Below the pieces are notes generated by a model. It was given only the letters and a program-made list of their open reading frames with translations, did no database searches and was not told the DNA's origin. Positions 36,597 to 47,623 of a stretch of 64,000 nucleotides of DNA are shown piece by piece. Origin of the DNA: Gnomoniopsis sp. IMI 355080 (Eukaryota; Ascomycota; Sordariomycetes; Diaporthales; Gnomoniaceae); assembly GCA_027946555.1 (NCBI GenBank), contig JAPEVC010000137.1, forward strand, positions 1 through 64,000, read 5' to 3'. Each line of letters opens with the position of its first letter. Position 1 is the first letter of the stretch. The translations under genes were made by a program, and so were the position numbers.

Positions 36597-37376
36597 GGGG
36601 TGATACACCTAAAAGAGAAACTAGAAGCTGAGCATAGCACAGCTGTGAAAACGATGACATTATCGTGTCCCTGTATCATTGTTTGTACGGGGGGGGGGGG
36701 CTAAACCTTGACATTGGGAAAGGGTAACACATCGCGAGTCGATGCTTCCCAGCATTGCTGTGACGCATCCGGTATCTGCGTAAGTACCATGGTATGCAAG
36801 GCAGACTTTATTTACTGTGTTTATTCATAGCCAGGCCATGTGGACCCGACTATCATAACCTAACCGTATCCAGAAGATCAAAAATTCATTCGCATCCTTT
36901 TCGACGGCAGCCTAATGAATCACAGTTGCATGTCCCACCGTGTGGGCATCAAATGAATTGTAAGCAACTGATGGGCGCTCTCAGCATGCCAAGCCATGTC
37001 CTGAACAAGGGATAAGAAGCGACTGAGCCACGAAGGATCCAGCAAGCAACGAATGTGGTTTAGTACCAATTACACAGCCTGTCAGCTTTCAAAAGTTTAC
37101 CGCCCCGTATTTACAAAAGCACCCCTTAGCAGTAACAAAGGATCGATTGCCTTGTACCTTGTACCGTGGCGCATAGAATCATTCAAGGCAGCTATCTACA
37201 GTGACAGAGGGACACGTGCGTGCCTCTCGATCCACTGTAAGAATATGAACATATTTAGTGCCCGCCCTGGGCGCGTAACCCTGCTGCAAACAAATTTAAA
37301 AACTGTATTCGTAGCAGTCTTATTTCGAAATATCGCCTGTTAGATTCTCTCATAACACAATTGTTGAACAGCAAAG
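36597..37376. other. Intergenic with a 12-G homopolymer
   Basis: No gene. A run of 12 G occupies 36689-36700, just downstream of the OPT stop. Confidence 0.55.
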
Positions 37377-37983
37377 ATGCCCGTTTCTCCCTCATCCAAC
37401 GCTATGAACTCCACCGTAGCTTTACGCTGGACCACCATTTACGGTTTTCCACCAGCCTTCATCATGTTCATCATTCATGGAGTAGGGAGCAAATATGCGT
37501 TTCCAGCCATTGGCCTTGTACCGCTTGCCTGCTCGTCATTTCTGGGCCTACTCCTCCTCAACCGCGATCAGGTAGCCGCCTTTGGCTCACCAATCCAAAT
37601 GCTTTCACCCTCGAACATATTTTTCGCCGACAGTTCAATTTCTATCTTCCTTCTTGCCTGTCTTATTCCAACCTGGGTGTTCCTTGATAGCCCCGACGAG
37701 TACGCCATGATTATTTTGGGCACATATTGTTCTGTGTTCCTTATGCTCAACTTGTAAGCGCCCCAGAAACTATGAATTGTCTAATTCAGCAACATGACCC
37801 GTCAAACCGATATTAACAATCAGCGCCAGTGGAATTCATTTCTATTTTGCAGCTGCGGAGGCATTGCATATCGTTACCTCGCGTACGAGCCCTTTCAAGT
37901 CACTCGCTGCGGATTATTCGTCTCTTGACAGCAACTATACGGACGATGCTGAGGACTCTGAACAAGTGGCTTTGATGGCTTAG
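37377..37983 (+). CDS. Small four-helix membrane protein, unknown function
   Basis: Two exons (37377-37753, 37824-37983) give 178 residues. Four hydrophobic segments are seen: IYGFPPAFIMFIIHG, FPAIGLVPLACSSFLGLLLL, ISIFLLACLIPTWVFL, and MIILGTYCSVFLMLNFASGI, the last crossing the intron. The C-terminal 45 residues are hydrophilic and acidic (SNYTDDAEDSEQVALMA). The splice (GTAAGC donor; AATCAG acceptor) restores an open frame to a TAG, which supports a real gene. I do not recognise the family; its layout is common among fungal-specific four-pass proteins. Confidence 0.65.
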
Positions 37984-38477
37984 ACTCCAGGGAAGCCAGG
38001 TTGGGCGTTGGGACTTTTGCATGGGCACGGAAGCCTCTCAAGCATGCGGCTGCGGCCTAAACATGTCGCCGCTACGATAGAAATGGGTTATGGGTGGGCT
38101 GAATTATCAAGAATAGACCAACAAGTAGGTAGTCGATCAAGCTCAGCCTGAAAATGAGACTTTGTGCCTATTGAACTCCTGTTCCACCGTTGCTGTGAGT
38201 TTGCTGTTACATTATTCCGCATTCTGAGTAGTCATGCGTTTGGTCTTGTTCAAACACGGTCCGGTTCCCAAGTCTGTGCCTTTTCCACTCGTGCACGCAA
38301 CAAGAGTTTACTGAGGCAGTGGGGGTATGTGTATCCGAAATTTTGTGAGTATCGACGTACGAGATTCATAGCAAAATTATGCATCTAAAAATGTATTGTT
38401 GGCTCAATGACCAAATGTTTCCGAATTGGAAACATGATCTAATCCGGATGTTATGTGGAAGGCTGGTCAGGCTTAAC
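37984..38477. other. Convergent intergenic, no gene seen
   Basis: Between the small membrane gene (plus) and the GH5 gene (minus), whose 3' ends meet here. Nothing recognisable. Confidence 0.5.
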
Positions 38478-39904
38478 CTACATCCTCCTCATCGTGACAC
38501 TCCCGTTCACCCCCGCTGCACCTCCCCTCTGCAGCGTCGTTGGCAACAAAGGCTCAATGGTCTTCTGCCAAACAGTCTCATACAATCCCGGGCTTCCATC
38601 ACCCGCCAAGCTACCAGGCTCAAGACTGCCGAGCTGTGTCGAGTTGCTGCAGCATGGCGCGTTCGATCCCCAAAACGGCCCGGCTGCCCATGCGGCCCAT
38701 CCGATGTACTCCTGGTTGTCACTCATGTACGCAATCGCGTCGGTCAACATATCAGCGCAACCCGTCGTGTTGGAACCACCAAACTCGCTGACGAGCGCTT
38801 TGATGCCGTACTGCTTGAGCCAGGCCGTAAGGGGGGCGAGGGTGGTGTTGAAGGGCTCCGTGCACTCAATGTGCGAGCCGGAGAAGTCGTAATCGAGGTA
38901 CTCGTGAATGTCGACAGCCCAGTTGTTGGCTGGATCTTCGATCTTGTAGAGATAATCAGAACTAGGCTCATCAGTCCCAGAGGAACCAGAGGTCGTCGTC
39001 CAAGTGTGCCCGCCTGTGTAGCCGTTTCCAGGAACGAGGATGAGGTTATTTGCGCCTGCCTGTCTGATGGCTGTGACTGCAGCTTGGTCATTTTGCAGGA
39101 TCAACGAGGTCGGCATGTCGTGAGGCTCGTTCATGAGACCGAAGATGACGTTGGTGTTGTTGGCCTGGAGATCGTCAGCATGCTTCCGAGCCCACGACAA
39201 GGATTACCGTGAGGTTGTGCGAAGGATAGCATAAGGCTCTACAGGATGGACTTCGAAGCACTTACAAATCGCCGGGCCAGCTCACCCCAAAATGCTGCGA
39301 ACTGCTCTGTGGTTGCGGCATTCGGGTCAGAGCTATTGCCAATGATACTGCCGGACAAGGGTTGCGCGCTGGGGTCATTGTAGCGCATATAGTTGTGAGG
39401 GTCCAGTAAGGCATCTGCAAGAGGGTGAGGAATTATCTTGGCATGAGAGGGGCTTAAGACTTACAAGCGCCTTTGGTGATCGTGATATGGTCAATAGCTT
39501 CTTTATAGTAGTCGAAATGCTGGCCAATTACTGTGAGAAACTATCACAAACACATCACTCGCCCCAAGGCTGGCTTACCGTTTCATTGAACTTCGCCCCA
39601 AGACCATATTCAAGTGGACACATTCGCTCCAGCAGGAACGCAACGCGAAAAAGATTGATCTGTACAGCATTAGCTCTGGGTCATTGTCTCCATGAAGTTG
39701 GTAACATTTTACCTTGTTCTGGTCCACATAAATGTCCACGGCAGACTCGTTGATGAAGGCGTAGTCTACGCCAAAGGTTCCAGGGAGACCTTGGCCCTTT
39801 GTGCCATACACGCCAAACTCACCGCTGGACTCCGACACGCCAGCATAGTATATGGTGGCTTGAGCCCCAAGAATGAAGGACGACAAAAGAATGGAGGTCT
39901 TCAT
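38478..39904 (-). CDS. GH5 (subfamily 5-like) endo-beta-1,4-glucanase
   Basis: This secreted cellulase hydrolyses internal cellulose bonds with retention. Five exons (39713-39904, 39579-39659, 39465-39519, 39266-39414, 38478-39182) give 393 residues. A signal peptide of about 17 residues ends AQA-T. Catalytic-domain motifs follow: NLFRVAFLLERMCP, ALLDPHNYMRYND, the acid/base Glu178 in GLMNEPHD, DIHEYLDYDFSGSHIECT, and the nucleophile Glu292 in LVSEFGG, then GWAAWAAGPFWG. No CBM1 or linker is present at the N-terminus, so it is a catalytic-domain-only enzyme. All junctions keep phase. A 277-codon frame on the opposite strand is a shadow of this gene. It belongs functionally with the AA9 and CE15 genes in the window. 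Confidence 0.92.
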
Positions 39905-41283
39905 CGTGAATGTCCAAAACAGGCAGACCAGGTGGCAAAGATGAAGGGAAAAGGGCACAGCGCGAAGACGAGTTCGCGCATCTTCATTATCACTCCACGC
40001 ATATATACTTACTTATATGACCGTGGACATATGGTAAAATTGAAGCACAATGATTCATTCACACTCAAATGCAATTTATCCAGAGCGACCATCCATCTAC
40101 CTAGTGTGCACTGGCATTGAGGAGTAAAGGATAGGCAGCCCCTGAAAATGTAACTACAGGGAGGGCTAATGCGGCGCTTTAGTGACCAACCCAGGGTACT
40201 AATCCGGGGTTGTGCACTCAGAAGCTCATCCCCGGGAGAGCTTGGAGCATTGGGGAAGGAAATTCGGTCTTCTGTCCCGGCCGTTGGTTGGCGGAAAGAC
40301 GGGACCGACTCCGGATCGAGTGAGGTGGAGGCTGAAGCTCCGGGATCCACTACGACCTCACGTCAAGGTCACATATGGTGAAAAAACTATGCGACCAGTG
40401 TTGCAATCAGTCGGTAAAATGGAAGTTGTGAATAGAACCGAGTGAATTTCATTTGAAGAATCCACAAATGAACCCAGTGACTGTTGAAGTTGATACTTCA
40501 AAGAGTCTCATGGAACATAACTTTAGAATTTCAACCTCGGGTGACAGATGTCGTACCCAGACCTCTCAGCCTGGATGGGACTCGTAGTAAATTCCCAGCC
40601 GGCTTCTCACGCTCTTTTAGGTTCCATGGTTTTTCAGAAGTTGGAACAGAAGAACTGAAGAACGCAAGAAGAAACGAAGAAGGCAGAGGAAAAGGAAGCA
40701 AAAATTGAGAAGCTTTGGCCTTTATACCTAGAAGACCCAAATTGCTAAGTCATGCCACTGACTGCTATAGAAATTCGTGTGCAATTATTGCTCAATGGGC
40801 CTACGAGAGTGTCCCAAATTCAAATTGAATAGAAGCAGGCATAAAGTATCACTATTCTTCGTAGTCCTTCTGACTAGATTTATAGGCATGGGCTGCCTGT
40901 TGAATCGAGCAGACATTTACAGCTTGGAGCTGATCGTTAAATTTGTGGACTGACAAACCTTACTACCTACCGCGGGTAGAGTGGGCATAGCATCTGGTAC
41001 CTGAGGGCCAAAGATTAGGGGAAAGCCGTGGATTTGCGCTTCCCTCGTCACTGATCGTCCGCTTAATACGCGTAGTGCTGCATAGTTCATCGCACGCCCT
41101 ACACGAACCTTGTTAACAGGTCTCAATTTAAACTTCTTGAACGGAACGGGGTGCGTTGAGTCAGAGTAAGACCAGAAAGAGTACCTCTTGATTAGCCCTT
41201 ATACTCCAGGGGCTTATATTACCTGGCTGGGGCAATTCATTATCAGCGCCGATGCGCGCTCGCCCCCGAACGTCCTCCTGGGC
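39905..41283. other. Intergenic, no gene seen
   Basis: The GH5 promoter lies at the left end, and the metallo-hydrolase ends at 41284. A GA-rich stretch is at about 40640-40705. No coding signal. Confidence 0.5.
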
Positions 41284-42420
41284 TCAATCTCCCGACTCGG
41301 GATGCCCATCAACCCAGACGACAATATTTGCAGGTGGATCCAGCATATCCGCAAAGAACCGGCGAATATCTTTATCAGAGTACCGTAGGCTGAAGTGCAT
41401 CAAGATAAACGTGGTCTTGGGCCATTTTCGTACGACCGGCTCGAGGTCCGCCCAAATGGTGTGTTTCGTCTTAACAGCCTGCGCCCGATGTTCTTCATAT
41501 AGAAAGCTGCACTCGGTGATGATAACTGGGATCTCATCCTTCAGCCACTGCGGCTCTGCGGCCAGTGTAGCGGCGGTCGTGTCGCCCAAGAAAGCGAACA
41601 CAGGTGTGGCATGGGAAGCGGTGATTTCGACGCCAGACTCGCGCAAATTCTTCAGCTCGACGCCCTTGAGGCCCGTATATTCTTTCTTGAGCTTCTTCGA
41701 GTTCATTTTGAAGACGTATCCAACACAGGGAACTTGGTGGTCGCAGGCAAAGGCTTCGGCGGTCCAATCGACGGTGCGGCGCAGCGGGACGACATCGCCG
41801 GGTCGGACGCCATACAGGTCGTGAGTGTCTAGCCAATGGCGCTCGGCCGGGATCGTCGGGCAAGTTGCGGGTTGAGGGTCCTCGGATGGTTCAAAGTCGT
41901 CGACAGACTCTGCGTCTGATTTATCGGTATCGTCAGCGGTTCTTAGACCGCCAGCATTAAGCACCGTCTTTGCGCGAAGAAAATCGTTGAGCACCTTGGC
42001 TACCTCGACTGGGCAGTAGATATCTGGAGGATCGCTTCGCTTGATAAAGGCGGGTGTGAGCAGGCAGTGATCGGTGTGTCCATGGGTGATGAAGATGTGC
42101 TTCGGTCTTTGCTTATTGACGCATAAGCCGGCATCGAGCAGCAGGTTCAGCTGAGGTATTATGAAGGAGGTGTGCCTGGTGTCTCTGTTAGGATGTTGCT
42201 ACAGGAATCGAAGCATCATTCGGAGCGCTACCTGCCATGCTGCTCGAGATTTGCCAGTCAACACGAGATGCTGATGTTTACCGGGGAATCTCCATTCCAG
42301 CACTTCAGAGTGCGACGATTGCGCGAGAGGGGTTGCGAACACGGCCGCCATGTCTGTGGGGGTTGCTCGGCGAACAGTCAAGCCTGCGTTACGGATTGAA
42401 CGTGAAAAGGAATCAGCCAC
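41284..42420 (-). CDS. Metallo-beta-lactamase-fold hydrolase, tRNase Z-like
   Basis: Two exons (42236-42420, 41284-42175) give 358 residues. The zinc motif HxHxDH is at IFITHGHTDHCLL. FAFLGDTTAA and, near the end, FILMHFSLRYSD supply the later Asp and His ligands in the order seen in tRNase Z, and an inserted acidic stretch (TDKSDAESVDDFEPSEDPQ) interrupts the domain. The size fits the short form, which trims tRNA 3' ends, though an enzyme of other substrate in this fold is possible. The intron can only be spliced in frame with a GC donor (TG|GCAGGT), which rebuilds the family's SRAAWHTSF; the obvious GT three bases later is out of phase. A branch site CTAAC lies 12 bases before the acceptor. 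Confidence 0.82.
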
Positions 42421-42866
42421 GAATAGCGGTTTAACGCTTGCTAATCGCGTTTAATACAGTGTATATAGATAAAAGTAATAAATCTTACTTATTAAATAGA
42501 GAAATTTAATCTAGCATTTTAATATCGCTTTATTTTTATAAAATATAAGTATATATACTAATAAAATTCTTTATTTTAAAAAGTATATCATTTTAATATA
42601 ATTAATTTATTATAATAAAAATAATCATAGGGTTAGATCTTTAGGGTTAGGTGGTTAAAGCCGATCTTTTTGTGAAGATTTCGCGCTAGTTCTACGCGCT
42701 TAAGCTAATCACGTCTTGCGAACCTCTAACGCGTTACTTCTCGATAAGATTAGGATAGCTCTTTTATTCAAGCTTTTCATTAACGCGTCTGAATCTTAAA
42801 GCTTAAGCTTTTAGTTCCTAGACTTCGTTCCTAAAGCAAAATGAAGAATACAGCAAAAGGAACGAA
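42421..42866. other. AT-rich divergent intergenic with telomere-like motif
   Basis: Bases 42440-42625 are almost pure A/T. They are followed by GGGTTAG and TTAGGGTTAGG at about 42629-42651, resembling the fungal telomere unit, then a normal-composition promoter for the gene at 42867. No coding sequence. Confidence 0.6.
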
Positions 42867-45800
42867 ATGAGCGATAATAATACGGGCCGGCCACCCATCT
42901 CCACGAGCGCGCTCTCGACGTATGAGGATATCAACAACCTACGATCGCACCCTTCGAAAGGCACCTGGGGACCTGTCGATGCTAGATCTTCAACTCACGG
43001 GCTCGGGGGATCGGGCGCGCCGGCTGACCCTTTACTAATTTCTCCGGACGACTTCAAATCCAGCCTTTCTAAAGAGAGGGACTTAGCAGCAGCAGATCAC
43101 AGCAGCCTCGGTCCAGCGATAGCTTCCACCTCAACTGCCTCCCACAACAATGCGAGCTTAATAGCTCCTGCAACCTCTCTTAACGCGTCACCTTCTTCGA
43201 CCAGCGAAGCATCAAATGTTCTTGCTGCCTCCAAGCCTTTAATAGAGACGAAGAATGCAGCTCCATTCTTTCAGAACCACTTGAAACATGGCGATACCCT
43301 TTCTGAAGCCTCTCCTGCAAGGCATAACGAGCTGCTTTTCCCCCAATATCCTGCACAGCAAAATGCAACGCCTCCCGCACCGCGTACGACGGCAGCCGCC
43401 GCCTCGCCACTTCATCCAGCATCTGACATGCTTGCGAGCAACCAGCCCACATCTGCAAATAGCACTTACCGTCCAAATGGCACCTCGAGCAACAGCCCTG
43501 CTGCCGTCAATAAGCCAGTGCTTAAGATGAAGAGGACTGGGCAGAATTTTCCTTTGAGTTCTGGCACTGGCTCAACTCATCAGAGGAACCGCTCTTACTC
43601 ACCCAATCAAAAACAAGGTCCACTGCCAGCCAGAGGAAGCGCGATAGGAAAGGCATCAGAGCTCGTCAAGAAAGGTGGGCAAGAGCCTGCTAGCAATGTA
43701 ATACCGGAGCCGCTAGGAGTAAGGTCCTCAGAGAAGTTCGATGCGCCCTTTAAACCTGAACCGCAGCAGGACCTCCTCTTCACGGAGGACCTTGCTTACG
43801 ATGGCTCGCTAGCAAAATCTGCTAGACCTTCAACGGACGATCGCGGCAGTGGCAAGGCCACTACCGCAATACACGATTCCGCTGCGGACGATATAATATA
43901 CGAAACGGCTGCCCAAGCTGGAGCGGTTGATGGGTCTGTGGAAGATGTTATTGACATTGAATCAAGTAGTGACGACTCCGATTCGCAAAGCGATGACGAT
44001 GACGAGACCGCGGACGCGGTCGCAGGTGAGACGTCCTTCCGCCAGCTTTTCCGGGCACCGGATCAGGGGGACGAGTACGATGAACTCGAGGACAACTCGG
44101 AGCGAGAGGAGGAGGAGGAGGAGGAGGAGGATGAAGATGATGCGACATCCGACTCGTCTTCTGACGACTCCACCGTCGCTGAGGAACCCGTGGCTCTGCC
44201 TTCAGCCACAATTCAACACCAGGAGTCCTACCCGTCGACGATACTAGAGATGGCTGAGCCCGGTCGTCTATACACTGAGTGCCGTGGTATGTAAAGTTTG
44301 GTCCACTATGTGACACTTACCTGTACCATCATCAATGAACTTATTCATCTGCATTACCGTATACCTCATTCCGAGAGTCATCACACCGCACTTATTACCT
44401 CGTCGATAGTCTTAGGCAAAGGGATCGGGAACTGGGGCCTAAACAGGCACAATCTGATGGACCAGGTCCCCAACTACACTGAACTAGGCTTGAAAATGAT
44501 CATTCATTGACCTCGATCTTATAGACAAAGGCGTCACTATCAAAGCTGGGCCGGCGGTGTTTCCTGTCGGTTATAGCAAGAGTAGCATCGATGGCTTCCC
44601 TTGGATATGCGCCGTGCGTTCTTGCAGACTGCTCTACAGCAACTTGGCTGGACTAGCGTCTCATGCCAAGGTAAGTAAATTGTGATTCTATTGTGACATG
44701 GCCTTGCGTTACTGACCACCGACAGTTCACGCACAAGAAAGCGATGTTCAACGACAATATGGACGGAACCGTATCCTTAGTAGGATCCTACTCTAAGAAG
44801 AACCAGTCTGGAACAACTCCTCCTGTCGTCGTCTCTAAACGGCCGTTGGATCCGAAAGAACCACCAATGCGAGAACCTGCAGTTGCGGGCCAAAAGAAGC
44901 TCAACAAAACAGGCGGGGTAGATGCGAAGAAAGTCTCGGCAAGTGCTGTCTTTGATGGGAACGATGTGGTTATGGCCGACGCAGAGAGTTTCGAAGAGGA
45001 GAAGAAATCAACTACGCCTCCGGTGGTCGATCCAAAAACCTCAGAACGGATGTGGGAGTACATCCGGCCATTCCTCTCCAATCACAAGTCCATCCCTGCC
45101 CACAACTGGGCTCGGCATATTATCCACCTTCCTCGCATTCGAGAGATCAGTTGGAACGAAGAGCGGATCAAGGAACATCCATATACGGACAGCCATCCTA
45201 GGGACATCACGGCTCTTCTCGTCCAGATCACCGGCATCGAGTCTCAAACCCCATGTGAACACTGTCTGCGGGGCCGTGGTCCCTTCAACGGCTGCATTGT
45301 AATTTCACCAAAAGCCTCTGACGAGGTGAAGGGCGCCGTACTTAGCTGTGCGAATTGTGAGTTTTCCGTTGCAAAGTGGCACGTTGTAGCGGGTAAGTCG
45401 CTAATTGTTCTATGCAGGTTACTATAAATCTAACCAGTCCCATTGCAGTATCTGCAAAGACAAAGTAGCACGCAAGGAACGGCGGGTTCGAGCCGGACAA
45501 AAACCTCTCAGCTACAACATGAAGCTTCTATCCAATGTGGCACATCCAAAGTCTGCAAAGGCTATGATGGATCAAGCGCACGTTTTTTCGGGTTCAAAGA
45601 ACTTGCCCAGCGCACCATCGCAGTCCAACCTGAAGCTGTACCTGCCGTCTGAAATCAAGAGCATCGAGAAGGCAAGCAGCGATCGTTCGTACAAGGTGAT
45701 CAAGGGACTGAATGGGAAGGATGTGGCCATGTGTGGAGCATTGATTCCTGAGAAATACGACTTGGATCGCACCGTTCCCGGCTACCCATGGATATGCCCT

Positions 45801-47343
45801 ATCCGGTCTTGCCGAAGGGTGTTCAAAAAGATCGTCAGCCTGGGACCGCATTTTGCAGTATGTCTGGCCTCTAGGCTCTTGGTTCCTGTATATATTTGGG
45901 GCCGAAAACTGACGTCCTTGCAGAGACAGCATAGTGGAAGCCTTTTGAACGACAATCAGGATGGCACGCTGTCACAAGTCGGATACTACGACAAGCCCTT
46001 GCCTGGCAGTAACAGCTTGCATCCTTTTGTTATCTCTCAGAACCATCTGGACCTGAAGGAGCCTCCTATGGAAACTCCTGGCCTGCCAGGCCAAGGAGGT
46101 CACGCACCAAAAGTTCCCAAGCACAAAATCATCAACAACAAGCCTGACGGCCCTGCTCAGACCAGGTCAGGGCATCCGACGACTAGCAATAAACAGGAGC
46201 TGTGGAATTACCTGTGGCGTTACGTGCCTGACTGTATTGTGCCACTTGATGCCGATGACAGTGTGCTCGATCTGTTTGAATTACCTCGTCAACGAGAGAT
46301 TCAATGGCAGGTAAATATGCAGAATGTGAAAGTGCAGGCTGACAAGAAACAACTCTTGGGCCTGGTCATCTATTTATGTGGCGAGAAACACAGAAACGGA
46401 GGAACAGGCTGCACCAATTGTGTTAGAGGCAATGGGCCTTTCCCGGGTTGTATGACTCTTACCAAGGGTGTATCAGAGAAAGCGAGATCTATGGTTCAGG
46501 CTTGCGCAAATTGTGTATTCACGCATAAAAGCTCGTCTTGTAGCATCAAATCCGGCTGGAGCAGGTATGTGAAGGAACGGTCTCAATCTGAAGCAGCTGC
46601 CAAGAAGAGAGTCTTGAGTCCAGACGATGAGATTGAGGAGCCTGCAGCGACGCGTCGGAGGTCTGATAGACTGGGACACGCGGATGAGGAGTACAAGATT
46701 GAGCGTAGAAGGAAAATCGTCACGCTATCCCTGAAACGTAATGACCAGACATCAGGCCCTGGTGGGGCGGCACAGTTGCCTCCGCAGACGAGGGCCATCA
46801 GCAACGGCGGGGCTATCAAGAACGAGCCCTCGTCAGCACTCATCCACGCAGGCCAGGTCCAGCCTGATGAGTTGCTTGAGATGGAGGATTGGGAAATTGC
46901 TCCAGGACGTATTCGCGGGGCCAGCGCAGAAGGGGCTATAAACAGTAAGTCTCACCCGCGAAGTATCACACAGGCGGCGGTACACCAATAAATTTCGTCC
47001 TAACCACGTGCGGCTCGTGTTCTAACGTCAAGTCCTCTCAACAGATATTGCCTTTTCCAAGTCCTACCTCGAGACCAATCAGGCCGTGCGGGTATCTCGA
47101 GACGTAACGTTCGAAGTGAAGAGTATCAAGTCCGGCAACAACCTCGAGCTCGAGGCGGATCGGACGAAGACGCGATATTGCAGCCTTGCCAGTGGCAAGC
47201 TATACGTCAAAGTACAGGAGCAAGAACCCTTCACGATCGGACCACATGGGCTTTTCAAGATCGCGCAGGGCTCAGCAGCGAAAATTCAGAACCGGCTGTA
47301 TATAGATTCCGTCCTGCATATCAGCACGTATGCGGATGGCTGA
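42867..47343 (+). CDS. Large zinc-finger protein with duplicated C2H2/DUF3716-like modules
   Basis: Six exons (42867-44286, 44525-44670, 44726-45356, 45418-45857, 45924-46944, 47045-47343) give 1318 residues. Residues 1-473 are Ser/Ala/Pro-rich and disordered, with an acidic run near 412-425. Module A: zinc finger C502-x4-C507-x12-H520-x4-H525, then NDNMDGT...KEPPM, LPRIREISW, and a Cys box with C699/C702, GRGPFNGC and C730-A-N-C733. Module B repeats this order: C859, C864, H877, H882, NDNQDGT...KEPPM, LPRQREIQW, C1042/C1045, GNGPFPGC, C1073-A-N-C1076. The Cys box fits DUF3716. The last 100 residues form a beta-rich domain (FTIGPHGLFKI, NRLYIDSVLHIS) that may be cupin-like. A nuclear or chromatin role is inferred, not shown. 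The exon 2 acceptor could also be 44530. Confidence 0.85.
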
Positions 47344-47623
47344 TCCGTAGCACAGATGAAATCTTGGTGCATCAATAGTACATATTCATCGGGTTAGGAG
47401 CGAGGTCCCTTCTTCGCTTCCGAAACAACCTCTTGAAAAGTCTTTCGGCTTGAACAAATCCTTAACAATGGTCGCCCACGACGTACCCCTTCACACGGCA
47501 ATCTTGTCATTATAAGATCTGCGAGTTGCTGAAAAAAAGTTGGGCAGACTTTGGCGACTGCTCTTGTTCGTAATTGTGTGTAGTAACACTAAGCCAATTC
47601 ACATGAAATAACATTGCCTATGT

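Noticed and set aside
38379..39212. 277-codon frame on the + strand
   Set aside because: It is antisense to the GH5 exon, whose catalytic motifs and splicing are clear.
42629..42655. True telomere
   Set aside because: Only one to two units are present and unbroken genes lie on both sides, so at most it is an interstitial relic.
45397..45417. Tiny intron using GTAAGT near 45393 in the zinc-finger gene
   Set aside because: It would be about 25 bp. The GTGAGT donor at 45357 gives a 61-bp intron and a CANC box matching module B in spacing.
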